Assembly (NCBI RefSeq): GCF_048544455.1
Contig: NC_133536.1
Coordinates: 37,466,652 to 37,530,651 of the forward strand
Source: Silene latifolia
Lineage: Eukaryota > Streptophyta > Magnoliopsida > Caryophyllales > Caryophyllaceae
Reading direction: 5' to 3'
DNA: 64,000 nucleotides
Shown: piece by piece, positions 53,379 through 63,467 of the stretch
How positions within the stretch are numbered: the first letter of the stretch is position 1
Layout of the letters: the number at the start of each line of letters is the position of its first letter
The notes under the pieces: model-generated
What the model was told of the DNA's origin: nothing
Seen by the model: the letters and a program-made list of their open reading frames with translations, nothing else
Databases searched by the model: none
Position numbers and translations under genes: made by a program

Positions 53379-55259
53379 ATGTCTTCTGCTGACGCTGGGA
53401 CTAGCACTTCTGCGCCGGGGGGTTCCCCGTCGCGTCTTGATGAGGAGGAGAAACCAGACGCCATCCCGATAAGGTCTGGGGGCCCTAGGTCTCCTTCTCC
53501 TGAAGTTGATCCTCAAATTTTGGAGGAATGGGAGGACGACGATGATGTCGATGATGACGCAGACGATTTTGGTGATGCTGCTGAAAGGGCTCGTCCTAAG
53601 GGGAGGGAGTACGTTATGGATCACGGCGACGCCTGTAAGGTCCGCCTTGACCGTGCTTGGACCCATAAGCTCGCCAGTTGTTCCGGCGAGAAATTTTTCG
53701 AGGGCCATTTTTTCTTTGGTAGGGGATATAAGATTGTTATCCCTGAGGAGGGTCAAGCCGTCTATTGCCCTCCACCGGGCTACACCGGCGTATACATGCG
53801 GCACTTGGAGTACGGGCTCCGGTTCCCGCTGAATGAGTACGTTATGGCCATCATTAGGGCCATGAACGTTGCTGTTGCCCAACTGCACCGGTTGGCGATG
53901 AGGACCATAGTCGGCTTTGTCTGGCTTTGTCTCTTCAAGGGAGAGGCCCCAACGGTGAATTTATTCCGCCGGCTTCATCATCTCCGGCCATCAATCTCTG
54001 GCCGCGTCGGATGGTACAGTGTGCAAACGGAGCAGGGTTATGTCTCTGTTGACAAACTTACTTCTTGCAAGGACTGGAAAGATCGGTGGGTGTATGTTAA
54101 GGTGCCGGATGACTATCCGCTGCCCCGCTCCTTTCAGCACCAAGTTAATTTGCGGTGTGAGACTAAGGCGGAGCACGACAGATGGGTCACCCGGAAAAAG
54201 CTCAAGATGGATGCCGGCAAGGTTCCTCTTAAGGAGGATGAGAAGCTGGCGATGAGGCTCTTTGAGGCGGACAAGAGTGGGGTGCCGAAAAGATGGATTC
54301 CCCCAACGCAGATCATCCTCCAGGATGAGCCGCTCTGCCATGTCGGCCTCATACCGGCCCTAGCACAGGGTGAGTGGGGTCGGTGTGAGGCCCATCACCG
54401 CTCTCAATGTTCCTATTTCTCGAACTTCGATTTATTTCTTCTACTTAACTCTTGCTTTGTTTCCTTCACAGACCACTTTGGACCGGACCTGTCTGAGGAT
54501 ATCCTCCGGAGAATGGGGTTGCACAAAGATAAAACCGTTGCTAACTTGCATCCCAAGGCTCTAACCCATGATCGCAGGACGTCGCCGAATGATCTCATGG
54601 ATCGCCACAAGAGCTTGAATGTGGTGGAGGCCCAGGCGAAGGTTGTTAGTAACGTGCCGCGCCACACGCGAAAAACAAGGTCTTCGGCGGCGATGGCATC
54701 GACATCAGTTCCACCTCCCATTCCCCCTGTTCAGAAGGCAACAGTGGAGATCATTGATATCACCAATGCGGAGGACTCTGATGAGGAGGGGTCTCCCCTT
54801 GTCCGTAAGAGAAAGGGGACAACCTCTACCGCTGTCGTTGCTTCTGCTGCTGGCGAGGAAACGTGTCCTCCGGACAAGAAGGCCAAGCATGGTACTGATC
54901 TATTCTGGCTCGCCCTTAGCTTGCCATTAGGCGCCGCGATGACGGGCTCTCTGGCATGTCTATGCATGTTGATACTGATGCTTTCGTTGAATTTTGCAGA
55001 TCAGCCGCTGTCGGCCGTCGCTCTTAATGAGCAACAAGTGGAGGAGAAACCCGCGCAGGCTGGTGATCATAACGTCACCATTGACTCTTCATCCCAGAAG
55101 GTTTCCCCCTCTCGGCTGCAGGCTGGTGATCGAAACGTCACCACTGACCCTTCATCCCAGAAGGCTTCCCCCTCGGCCGCAGTCGGTGATCGAAACGTCA
55201 CCACCGACCCTTCATCCCGAAGGCTTCCCCTCCCGGCTTGTAGCGGAAAGCGAGGTTGA
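53379..55259 (+). pseudogene. Antisense ORF, plant 'gypsy-type transposon' (PF04195-like) protein
   Basis: A long plus-strand frame, antisense to gag-pol. The N-terminus is Ser/Pro-rich with an acidic run (EEWEDDDDVDDDADDFGDAA). The region of about residues 70-330 resembles the PF04195 'putative gypsy type transposon' N-terminal family: EGHFFFGRGYKIVIPEE, PPPGYTGVYMRHLEYGLRFP, then FVWLCLFKGEAPTVNLFRRL. Its role is unknown. Two internal stretches (54370-54471 and 54892-54999) have GT...AG borders with pyrimidine-rich 3' ends and could be introns; both lengths are multiples of three. Near the end is a three-fold GDRNVTTDPSSQ repeat. It looks broken toward its 3' end. Confidence 0.65.
55060..55235 (+). 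repeat. Three-copy tandem repeat in the antisense ORF
   Basis: GCTGGTGATC.AAACGTCACC-type units, three times with a period of about 60 bp, encoding VGDRNVTTDPSSQ-like repeats. Confidence 0.8.
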
Positions 55260-55399
55260 TCGAGGAGTCGAGATGAAACGAGCCGACCGGTGCTCGTATT
55301 ATAGAGCGAGAGAAGGCCGTGGCTCGATCCGCTCTTGAGCTTAATGCCACCAAGAAGGTGGCCGCGAAGGCGAGGCGGATCTCCTCAATGAGCAGAGGC

Positions 55400-56073
55400 T
55401 TAGGGAGATGCTTTGAGAAAGCGCTCTTGGGCCGAGAGAAAACTTAGGGAGGACGTTGAAAAGGAGGTCCTTGCTGAGAGAGCCAAGGCCGAGGCTGCTG
55501 CGGCTGAAGTTGCAAGTTGCAAAGTCTGCTGGAGAAGTGTGACCTTGTTCGGAGGCACGCCGACCTTTATCTCCAAAGAGAGAATGAATTTAGGGGCAAA
55601 TTTCAGATCCAGGGGAAGGTGATTCGGAGCAAGGAGGCCATTATTAGACAAAAGGAGGAGGACATTGAGATGCTCCAAACCGTCATGCTCCCTAACATGT
55701 GCACCGAATTCCGGGATCTGGCCGAAGAAGCTGCCAGGGAAGTGATTGAGGAGCTCTTCCCTCTTGCTGGTTCCTTTCCGTGGGCAAATTTGACGAGCTG
55801 TTTGACGATAAGCTCGAAGCTAAGGAGAAAGCCGTGGAGGAGAAGGCCAAGGAGGCGGTGAGGGTGAAGATAGAGAAAGAGGCGGCCGCGGAGAGTGCAG
55901 CCCTTGCTGAGAAGGCTAAGGCGGCCAAGGAGGAAGCCGAGAAGGCAAGGGCAGCTGAGGCTGCCGAGGCTAAGGCTGAGGCTGCTGAAGCTGAGGCTGC
56001 TAAGAACGCCGCTGGGTTGCCCATCGAAGAAGGTGCTGCTACCGCTGCTGATGGCAAGCAGCAACAGGCATAG
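55400..56073 (+). pseudogene. Antisense ORF C-terminal coiled-coil part
   Basis: Plus-strand coding text rich in Ala, Glu and Lys (KEKAVEEKAKEAVRVKIEKE and then AEAAEAKAEAAEAEAAKNA) ending at a stop near 56073. This is a strong coiled-coil pattern. Such tails are common after the PF04195-type region in plant element proteins. Fragments read in more than one frame, so it looks broken. Confidence 0.55.
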
Positions 56074-56692
56074 GGAGACGGGCGGTCGTCACCAGGCTCA
56101 CCCGGCGTCTCGGACAGCTTCAGCTGTTCGGGAGCCAACTATTAAGCCTTCCCTCCCTGCCATTTTTGGCGCTTCAAATGATACCTGTAATCTTTTGTTC
56201 TTCTTTTCCTTGTATTTTGTACAACTTTGGTAGGTTGTGTTTTGGCTTATCCTTACGGGGACGGCCGTCGTCTGTATTCTCCTCACTTGTAACTTATCAT
56301 TTTTAATAAGAGTTCGTTTCTTTTGTCTTCGGCTTGGCCGAGGTCTTTACCTTACTTTGAGTTTCCTTGCGCTAATAGTTGAGCGTATCAACTGTACTTA
56401 GCATCTTCACTTTGCCTCTGGCTTGGCCGAGGTCTTTTTTCGTCTTTGTCTGAGTTGCCTTTTTGTTTCCGCCTCGGCTTGGCCGAGGCAGTCTAGAGTG
56501 CGTGTCCCAACTGTGTTTAAACGCTTTTAAGGCGTTTCGATCGTTTCAGCGAGTATCAACTGCGCTAGCCGTAACTGCCACGGCGTCTGCTTCCTGAGGG
56601 TGATTGCCGCTCTTGTCGGTGTGACAGTGTGAGCCAGCGTTTGCTTCTTGGTAATGACGGCCGCTCTTGTCGATGTGACAGTGCGAGCTGGC
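56074..56692 (+). other. 3' flank of the antisense ORF
   Basis: Non-coding; AATAAG-like signals near 56306 could serve polyadenylation of the plus-strand transcript. Repeated CTTGGCCGAGG-type text at about 56330, 56422 and 56478 leads into the tandem array. Confidence 0.45.
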
Positions 56693-57590
56693 GTCTGTTT
56701 CTTGATGACGGCCGTGGCGTCTACCACTTGGAGTGACTGCGACGGCGTCTACCTCTTGGGGTGACTGCCGTGGCGTCTACTACTTGGGGTGACAGCGACG
56801 ACGCCTGCTTCTTTATGGAGACTACCGCTCTTGTCGGTGTGACAGTGTGAGCCGGCGTCTGCTTCTTGATAATGACGGCCGCTCTTGTCGCTGTGACAGT
56901 GTGAGCCGGCGTCTATTTCTTGATGACGGCCGTGGCGTCTACCACTTGGAGTGACTGCGACGGCGTCTACCTCTTGGGGTGATTGTCGTGGCGTCTACTA
57001 CTTGGGGTGACTGCGACGATAGTCTGCTTCTTGTTGATGACTGCCGCTCTTGTCGATGTGACAGTGTGAGCCGGCGTCTATTTCTTGATGACGGTCGTGG
57101 CGTCTACCACTTGGAGTGACTGCGACGGCGTCTACCTCTTGGGGTGACTGCCGTGGCGTCTACTACTTGGGGTGACTGCGACGATAGTCTGCTTCTTGTT
57201 GATGACTGCCGCTCTTGTCGATGTGACAGTGTGAGCCGGCGTCTATTTCTTGATGACGGCCGTGGCGTCTACCACTTGGAGTGACTGCGACGGCGTCTAC
57301 CTCTTGGGGTGACTGCCGTGGCGTCTACTACTTGGGGTGACTGCGACGGTAGTCTGCTTCTTGTTGATGACTGCCGCTCTTGTCGATGTGACAGTGTGAG
57401 CCGACGTCTATTTCTTGATGACGGCCGTGGCGTCTACCACTTGGAGTGACTGCGACGGCGTCTACCTCTTGGGGTGACTGCCGTGGCGTCTACTACTTGG
57501 GGTGACTGCGACGGTAGTCTGCTTCTTTATGGAGATTACCGCTCTTGTCGGTGTGACAGTGTGAGCCGGCATCTTCTTCCTGTTAACGAC
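56693..57590 (-). repeat. 165-bp tandem array
   Basis: The GTCTATTTCTTGATGACGG landmark recurs at 56911, 57076, 57241 and 57406, exactly 165 bp apart, with a less regular unit at the left end (near 56693) and a partial one at the right. Each unit includes CTCTTGTCGATGTGACAGTG. On the minus strand that piece reads HTVTPTRAA, also found in the gag N-terminal region near 59800. Confidence 0.9.
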
Positions 57591-57964
57591 TGATGGGGAA
57601 AAAATGGACACTTTGATGGAAGACTTGGACGATTTTTCATTAGGTATAAACATGCGTTGGGGTGCCCACAGCTATCTTGGACACCTCCGCCGCTATACAA
57701 AGTTTTCCCGAGATTGCCAGCGTCCCCAATGGCTCATCGAGGCACACCTTCCCGATCCACCGCTAGTTGCATCCATGAGGTCGCCCTCCTGTTGTAAGGA
57801 TGGACTTTTTCCTTTCTCCGACTTCTTTGCCACTTTGAGGGATTGCATGTTGCATCCTCCGCGCCTATATCGGACGTTGACCACCTCGTCCTTCTCGTCC
57901 TTGGAGACGAGCTTATGCGCTTCCCCCGTCCGAGACATACATCGGTGTTAGGGCCCGATGGACA

Positions 57965-58360
57965 TCACTCGTCGGCCTCGCTCAGAGTGACTCGGCCTAT
58001 GAGAACGTTGTAAGCGGACGAGCCGTCAATGACCACGAACTCGGCTAGGACATTCTTAGCCGCATTCCCTTCGCCGAACATCATAGGCAGTCTGATCGAC
58101 CCCAGTGGTACCAGGCCGGCCCCAGAGAAGCTGTATAGTGGATTGGTGCGGGGGCTTAAGTCCTTGACTTTCGCATCGAGGCCGAGGAAGCACTCCCTGA
58201 ACATGATGTTCGTGTAGGCGCCTGTGTCAATCAGACACCTCTTGACCAGGTGGTTGGATATGTCCAAATTGACTACAAGTGGGTCGCTCACTCCTTCGTA
58301 GTCCATCCTTCCAATAGTCATATCGGGGATGTTGGAAGCGGGGATCGCTGTGTTGGGCAC
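57965..58360 (-). pseudogene. Protease of the short Tat element
   Basis: Minus strand: VKRCLIDTGAYTNIMFRECF, with DTGA as the retropepsin active site, then LAEFVVIDGSSAYNVLIGR. The aspartic protease matures gag. No RT motif follows on its downstream side. The element is broken. Confidence 0.8.
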
Positions 58361-58462
58361 AAAGTTGATGGCCTGATATAGCTCGTTCAGGTGCCGTTTG
58401 TGCCCATGAGCGGACCCTCCGTTCTCGTTGCCCCGATGACAACATGGATCACTCCTATCCGT

Positions 58463-60057
58463 TCAAGACGGATTTCTTATCCGAACCGCCGCGTCGATCT
58501 TTTGGCTTTTGGCAACGTACTTGCCGAGGCTCCCCTTCCGGATCGCCTCTTCAATGACATTCTTCGGATGCCGGCGGTTGTCGATAAGGTGGCCGGTGTG
58601 GCCGTGGCCGTGGTACTCACAAGATCGGCTCGTGTCACCGTCTCCCTTCGGCTTGGGGGCCTTTCCCACTTCCGGCCCTCGTTTTGCTCGGGCGAAGACC
58701 TCGGCGGCCGATACGACGAGGGGGGTTTTATCATTATACCGCCTCTGGTGGTACGATCCCGAACTCCACCCGGCACCCGTCGAGTCCTGTTTCCTGGCAG
58801 ATTTATCAGACCGTGACCTATTATTGTCACGGCGTCTTTCACCAGACCGTGACCGATTATTGTCACGGCGTCCTTCATCCGGGTAGTCCTCCCGGCGGCT
58901 CTTCTTTTCTGAGGGTTTGGCCTCGCTAGGGCCTACCCAGGTTTTGTGATAGTCCTCCACTTTAAAGGCTTGATCAGCCAACTGTCTGGCGGCGTCAAAG
59001 GTCAGGCCGCCGCATTTGATGAGCTCGTTTTTTAGGTCTCCCCTTGGGAGGCCTTTCATCGCCGCGAAGGTCGCCGATTCATTGCTCACTCACGAATTTG
59101 CTGAACCTTGGCGTCGAACCTCTTCACATAACTTCGGAGAGACTCGCCTCCCTCCTGTCTGATAGTCAGGAGGCCCGACGTCTCCACGGCCCTCCTCTTG
59201 TTGCAGGAATACTGGGCTAGGAACGCGTCCTTTAGGTCGGCGTAACAGTATACCGACCCGTCGGGTAGCCCCTTGTACCAACTCTGTGCCATCCCATGCA
59301 GTGTCGTTGGGAAGATTCGGCACCAAACCTCATCAGGTTGCTCCCATACTGACATGTGAGACTCGTAAGCCTCGACGTGGTCGGTCGGGTCACCTTCCCC
59401 TTTGTATGCTATAGGTGGTAACTTCAGCTTAGTCGGCACCGGGGTATCTAGGACGTAGGCGCGGAAGGGGCTGTCTGACCACATGTCGGACGACATGCGG
59501 CGATCGGCTCCTCGCATTCCTAGTCCGGCTTCTCTCCTCGTAGCGAGAAGGACTTCTCCTCCGACTCTGGTGAGTCGGGCTTCTTCTCCAACTCTGACGA
59601 GTTGGGCTTCTTTCGCTCCTCCGGGGTGTGCCTCGTTCGTGCCGCGGCGACGCAGTCTTCTCACGAGTGCGAGAAGGACTTAGGTCTACCACGACCACTT
59701 TGGGCTCCCCCGGTGTCTTGACAGGGTCAGCTTCTCCTAATGCTCCGTTCAAGTTTCTTGGGGTCACATTTTGGGCCCTGGTCTCCTGGACGGTTTCCGC
59801 CGCTCTTGTCGGCGTGACAGTGTGAGCCGGCGTACTCCCAATTAGGTCCAGGAGCATCTTCGGTTTATTGCGTCAACCACATGTCCCATGATGGTGACCT
59901 GGTCGGCAGGCAGCGGAGTGTCTGGTATTATTGGCATCCCGTACTCCGGTTGAATCACTTGACCGGCGGAGGGTTGCACAACTCCAGATTTGTGGACGGT
60001 ATCATCTTGGTAGAATTCGGTTTCGTCAGTCACGAATACCTCTTGTTGTTTCGACAT
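58463..60057 (-). pseudogene. Gag region of the short Tat element
   Basis: Minus strand, in several pieces. The N-terminal part near 59842-60057 (MSKQQEVFVTDETEFYQDDT) and the Arg/Ser-rich linker (RTREKTASPRHERGTPRR) precede the capsid block at 59086-59600: PPIAYKGEGDPTDHVEAYES, WCRIFPTTLHGMAQSWYKGL, LLTIRQEGGESLRSYVKRFD. The C-terminal part has ADQAFKVEDYHKTW and the Asn/Arg-rich RRRDNNRSRSGERRRDNN repeats, then YHGHGHTGH. This is a Tat/RIRE2-type gag. It looks broken in a few places. Confidence 0.82.
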
Positions 60058-60140
60058 CTTCTTAGCTTTTGGGGGTGGGTTTTTTGTGTTTATTATTATT
60101 TTTTTGTTTGGGAATGAATGTGACTAGCTTCTAGTGTCTC

Positions 60141-60158
60141 TCCCCACAGACGGCGCCA
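60141..60158 (-). promoter_or_regulatory. Primer-binding site of the short Tat element
   Basis: Minus strand TGGCGCCGTCTGTGGGGA, two bases after the 5' LTR; a site of this form is common in plant Tat-type gypsy elements. Confidence 0.75.
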
Positions 60159-60160
60159 AT

Positions 60161-60748
60161 TGTTCCGGGTGTAATTCCAGAGCAAGTATTGTTACCACCC
60201 GTGGCTTGTAGAATGATGTCTTGAGTTGGATCCCTCTTGTCTCTATCGTTCCTCTCGGCCTCTCCTGCAACAACGAACGAACTGAGGGCTTGGCTTTGTG
60301 CCAAGCGTACTCACTCCGACGCTCAAGTCAGTGAACTTAGAGGGATAAGTTGTTATTACTTGGCTAAGGATATATTGTAGAGAGATAAGGAAGATATTAC
60401 CAGATGAATAGTGATTCTTAGGTTAATTTATGGATCCTTTCCTCAATGAAGGTTGAGGAGTATTTATAGGCTTTCACCTTTTGTCACGTAGTGGCCAAGT
60501 GGCCAAGTGGCTAGCAGGTGGAAAGACCATTCTACCCTCGGCCGATGGACCTATGGCAGGCCGGCCGAGGGTCTTGGATATGAGTGCGCGGATATGTGTC
60601 CCGGCTGGCTGGTTGCCAGGCCGAGACCCTAGGTGACAGGCCGATGGGTTGCATCGGCTAGACTGTCTAAGTCGTTGACTTTGCTGTGGATATCCTTGAC
60701 CTTGCTCAATATGTTGACTTGGTCAGCGGTGCAGAATATGCCCCATCA
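60161..60748 (-). repeat. 5' LTR (right) of the short Tat element
   Basis: The pair of 52108-52694, with minus-strand TATAAATA at 60461-60468. Confidence 0.93.
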
Positions 60749-63467
60749 GTATCATTACTCAGATGAAATTATTGTTTAAGGAAACAATTAAATTTGAATG
60801 AATTATTATAAATACGATTTATAAATTGGTAAATTATTTTGGTACAAGTAATTATGAATTACTAAGTCGATTTTTGCATATGACGTATTTTTATTAATAC
60901 GTTGATTTTTAATATGTTAAAAATACATAACAAATTTATGTAACATATGACATGTGACATATTGACAAATTGACAAAAATAATATGGAATCCATATTATC
61001 TAATGTACCGAAATTAAGAGGGGTTTTAAGCTAAATATTGTGTTTACATTATAAGTGGAAAACATAATGATTACTTGCTTTAGTAGCCATGCAACCCTAG
61101 TTTACCTTGTGAAGATACACAAGTGCATGCATTGGCTCCCTTAATGCCCCCTACCACCCGGTTTTTGAGAGAGGAAAAACCATTTGGTTTTTCCTCTTAT
61201 TTTATCTAATATACACAAAATGTTTTGTGTGATTAATTCATTCTTCATTATTCTAATACTTTGAGTTTTAGAGAGATAAAAAGCTCCCATTCTTCCTTCT
61301 CCCAAAACCGAAAATATTAAGTGTTTTATAATATTTTGGGTCAATTTTCTACAAAATTAATATTATCTAGTATTCATAGTATTAATTTTAATTAAGAGTA
61401 AGCTTTGGGTATAAATCCTTGGGAGAGATCCTACACTTGGGTCTTTGTTCATCCAAAAGAGAAAGCTCAAGAACAAGAGAGAAAGGTGATCTCTCTTGTG
61501 CCTATTAAACCGAAAATCACAATGTAAGAACAATGTTTCTTCCTTATTTTGTTTTAATGTTTGCATGCATAAGATCAATCATTAATTTTATGACAAATTA
61601 AATTAAAACATATATGAATATGTAAGTATATAGATCTACTTTTCCTTCAATAACATGATCCATTTGTCTTAGTAAGGCATTTTGCAAATATGGTTTGAAC
61701 AGTCATCTGATCCGTCCTATATCCGGGTTAATCGGAGTCGGGATCGTCCTAGACTAATGCTGGAAGGGAACAGGCCCTGTACCAGACGGCTATATGAGGC
61801 GCGAGCCAGCCGGCGGTGTAAGGGGCCTCCCTCTGGTTTTGAAAATGAGAAATGGGGAGCCTATTTAGGCGCGGGTTAGCCCACGGTTTATGTGCCGTGT
61901 TCTGACCTTTTAAAAAACGTTATAAAACGTGTTGCAAATGGGTATTTGAACCCGGTTTGATTTGAAAGGGTCATTTAGACCGCATTTGTTGATTTGAAGA
62001 ACTAGACTCGAATAATCATCATTATTTGATAATATTCAGCGTCGGGTTCGATTTGACAAACTTGACATGAATAGTTTTGAAAAATGATTATGGACTAATT
62101 GTTTTAAGTCCATTTGAATGTAATTAGTCGATACTCGTCATCGTACCCGGGTTAAAATCCGGCATGGTATGTAGCACGAAGGATGATTTTGTGTTGGTGA
62201 CTAACATGTTTGTTTGGAAATGTAAAGAAATGAAATAAAAGGCTTTAAAATACCTTCTAAATGTCATTAACCAAATATTATCACCGAAACACGGATTTAA
62301 CCGTCATGGTATGAGGAACCAAGGGTGAAAAATGCTTTATGGTTAAAACATGTAAAATGAAACAAAAAAGTTTCGAAAATACTTGAAATTGTAAAAACCG
62401 ATTACAAATATGAAAAATGGATTAAGGGAAATGACGAGAACAAACATGGTTGATTTCTGGTTTGAATACCCCATTTAGGCGCGGGCCAGTTGGCGACCTA
62501 AGGCGGTTCTGCCTCAGACCAAAAATCAGTTTTGGCTCGTTTATTCCATGTTTTGGTTCATGTTATGCATGTTTTAGCATGTTAGAGTCATGAAACAAAT
62601 GAAAACATAATGAAAGTGGATTTTTACACCCTCATACTTACATGTTTGGTTATGGCGAGTGACCGACGTAAGTGTAATAACTCGTTTGATCGGAAAAAAC
62701 TCGGTTTAAAACCGTTTTGATAAGTAAAAGAGTGTTTTAAAAGTTTAGTGATGGTGTAGTGGTCAAAATGGTGGTCAAGTGGTTTAATGCATGATGACGG
62801 TACCAAACAATGTGTAAGGCTCGTGTTTACGATCGGTAGGTCGTAAATACGCGTCGGATTGTGACTTAAGAAGTCGAGTCGAGAATTTTAAGGGAGAAAA
62901 GAGGGGGGTGGACACTCGCGTAACTCTCAAATGGGTGGCATTTGAGGGGTATTTATAGGAGAATGAGTGGTTGTGTGAGTTTTGAGCGACGTGGCCACCT
63001 GGGATGCTCAAAGAGGCGCGAACCACGTCGCGGGTCTTCGAGCTGTGTTGTCGCTTTCACAACAAACGTAATCATGATTTGTTCTATCCTAGGTTTTGTA
63101 GTCACATGTTTGGTACTTGACCATTCATGAATCCGAGATAACTTAAGGTAGAAGGTTTGAAATGTTTGGTTTTTGTGGTTGACTCGGTTTGACTCGTTGT
63201 TGGAGTCGGGATTTGAATTTTTGAGTCGGTTTTTGGTCCGGTGCCGGTTTTGACTCTAGTTAGTGTCATTGCGACCCCGTCGCCGTGCATTAAACACTCC
63301 AGGTATTTTTGAAATGTTTTTAAATGTTTTATTTTCGAAATCGTTTTAAGTTTTCCGACGTAAAGTTGTACACAAACTGTCGATCAAACGCCGCGATTCC
63401 AAAACATGTTGTAGTCCGATAATCATCGGGTGTTTGTTGGAGTCTCGGCAGATATCGGGTATCTACA

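Larger units (their letters stand above)
52108..60748 (-). mobile_element. Tat-lineage element with gag, protease and antisense ORF, no visible RT/integrase
   Basis: A minus-strand fossil with GTATC duplications (52103-52107 and 60749-60753). The LTRs are 52108-52694 and 60161-60748 (587/588 bp), each with a minus-strand TATAAATA. Gag and protease are at 57965-60057 on the minus strand. A 165-bp tandem array (56693-57590) follows where pol should be, and then a large plus-strand antisense ORF at 53379-56073. I estimate LTR divergence near 1%, so probably under a million years. It is broken, with several breaks, and looks non-autonomous. Confidence 0.9.
51743..61649 (+). mobile_element. Solo LTR of the gag-only copia family, split by a Tat element
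   Basis: The plus-strand LTR starts TGTTGGAATATGTGTCCTCC and ends CTTTTCCTTCA, flanked by ATAAC (51738-51742 and 61650-61654). About 1,261 bp after removing the insertion at 52108-60753, the same size as the LTRs of the gag-only copia at 18774-27561, from which it differs noticeably. No internal region is left, which fits LTR recombination. Confidence 0.92.
5678..63467 (-). mobile_element. Tat-lineage (Retand/Ogre-like) Ty3/gypsy element, nested and incomplete in window
   Basis: A minus-strand fossil element visible as separate blocks at 5678-8145, 12978-14321, 18066-18773, 27567-28275, 46796-51742 and 61655-63467, about 12 kb in total. From right to left it shows a long 5' LTR, a primer site, a 1.4-kb leader, gag, protease, RT, two RNase H-like segments, integrase, short 3' repeats and the end of an antisense ORF. 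An archaeal-type second RNase H and an antisense ORF between pol and the 3' LTR are known traits of the Tat lineage. The left end and 3' LTR are outside the window, so its age cannot be read from LTR divergence. It must be older than everything inserted in it. It is broken, with at least five insertions and several internal breaks. Confidence 0.85.
51105..63467 (-). repeat. 5' LTR of the Tat element, split by a nested insertion
   Basis: The plus-strand text starts TGTGGACATGG and ends GGTATCTACA. With the insertion at 51743-61654 removed it is about 2.45 kb, long as in Retand/Ogre-like elements. A minus-strand TATAAATA lies at about 62950-62957. The sequence after 63467 (ATGTG) is the candidate target duplication; its partner is outside the window. 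Confidence 0.8.

Noticed and set aside
57604-57951. 115-codon plus-strand frame as a host gene.
   Set aside because: It is antisense to the gag-protease linker of the short Tat element, directly beside the 165-bp array, and shows no recognisable domain.
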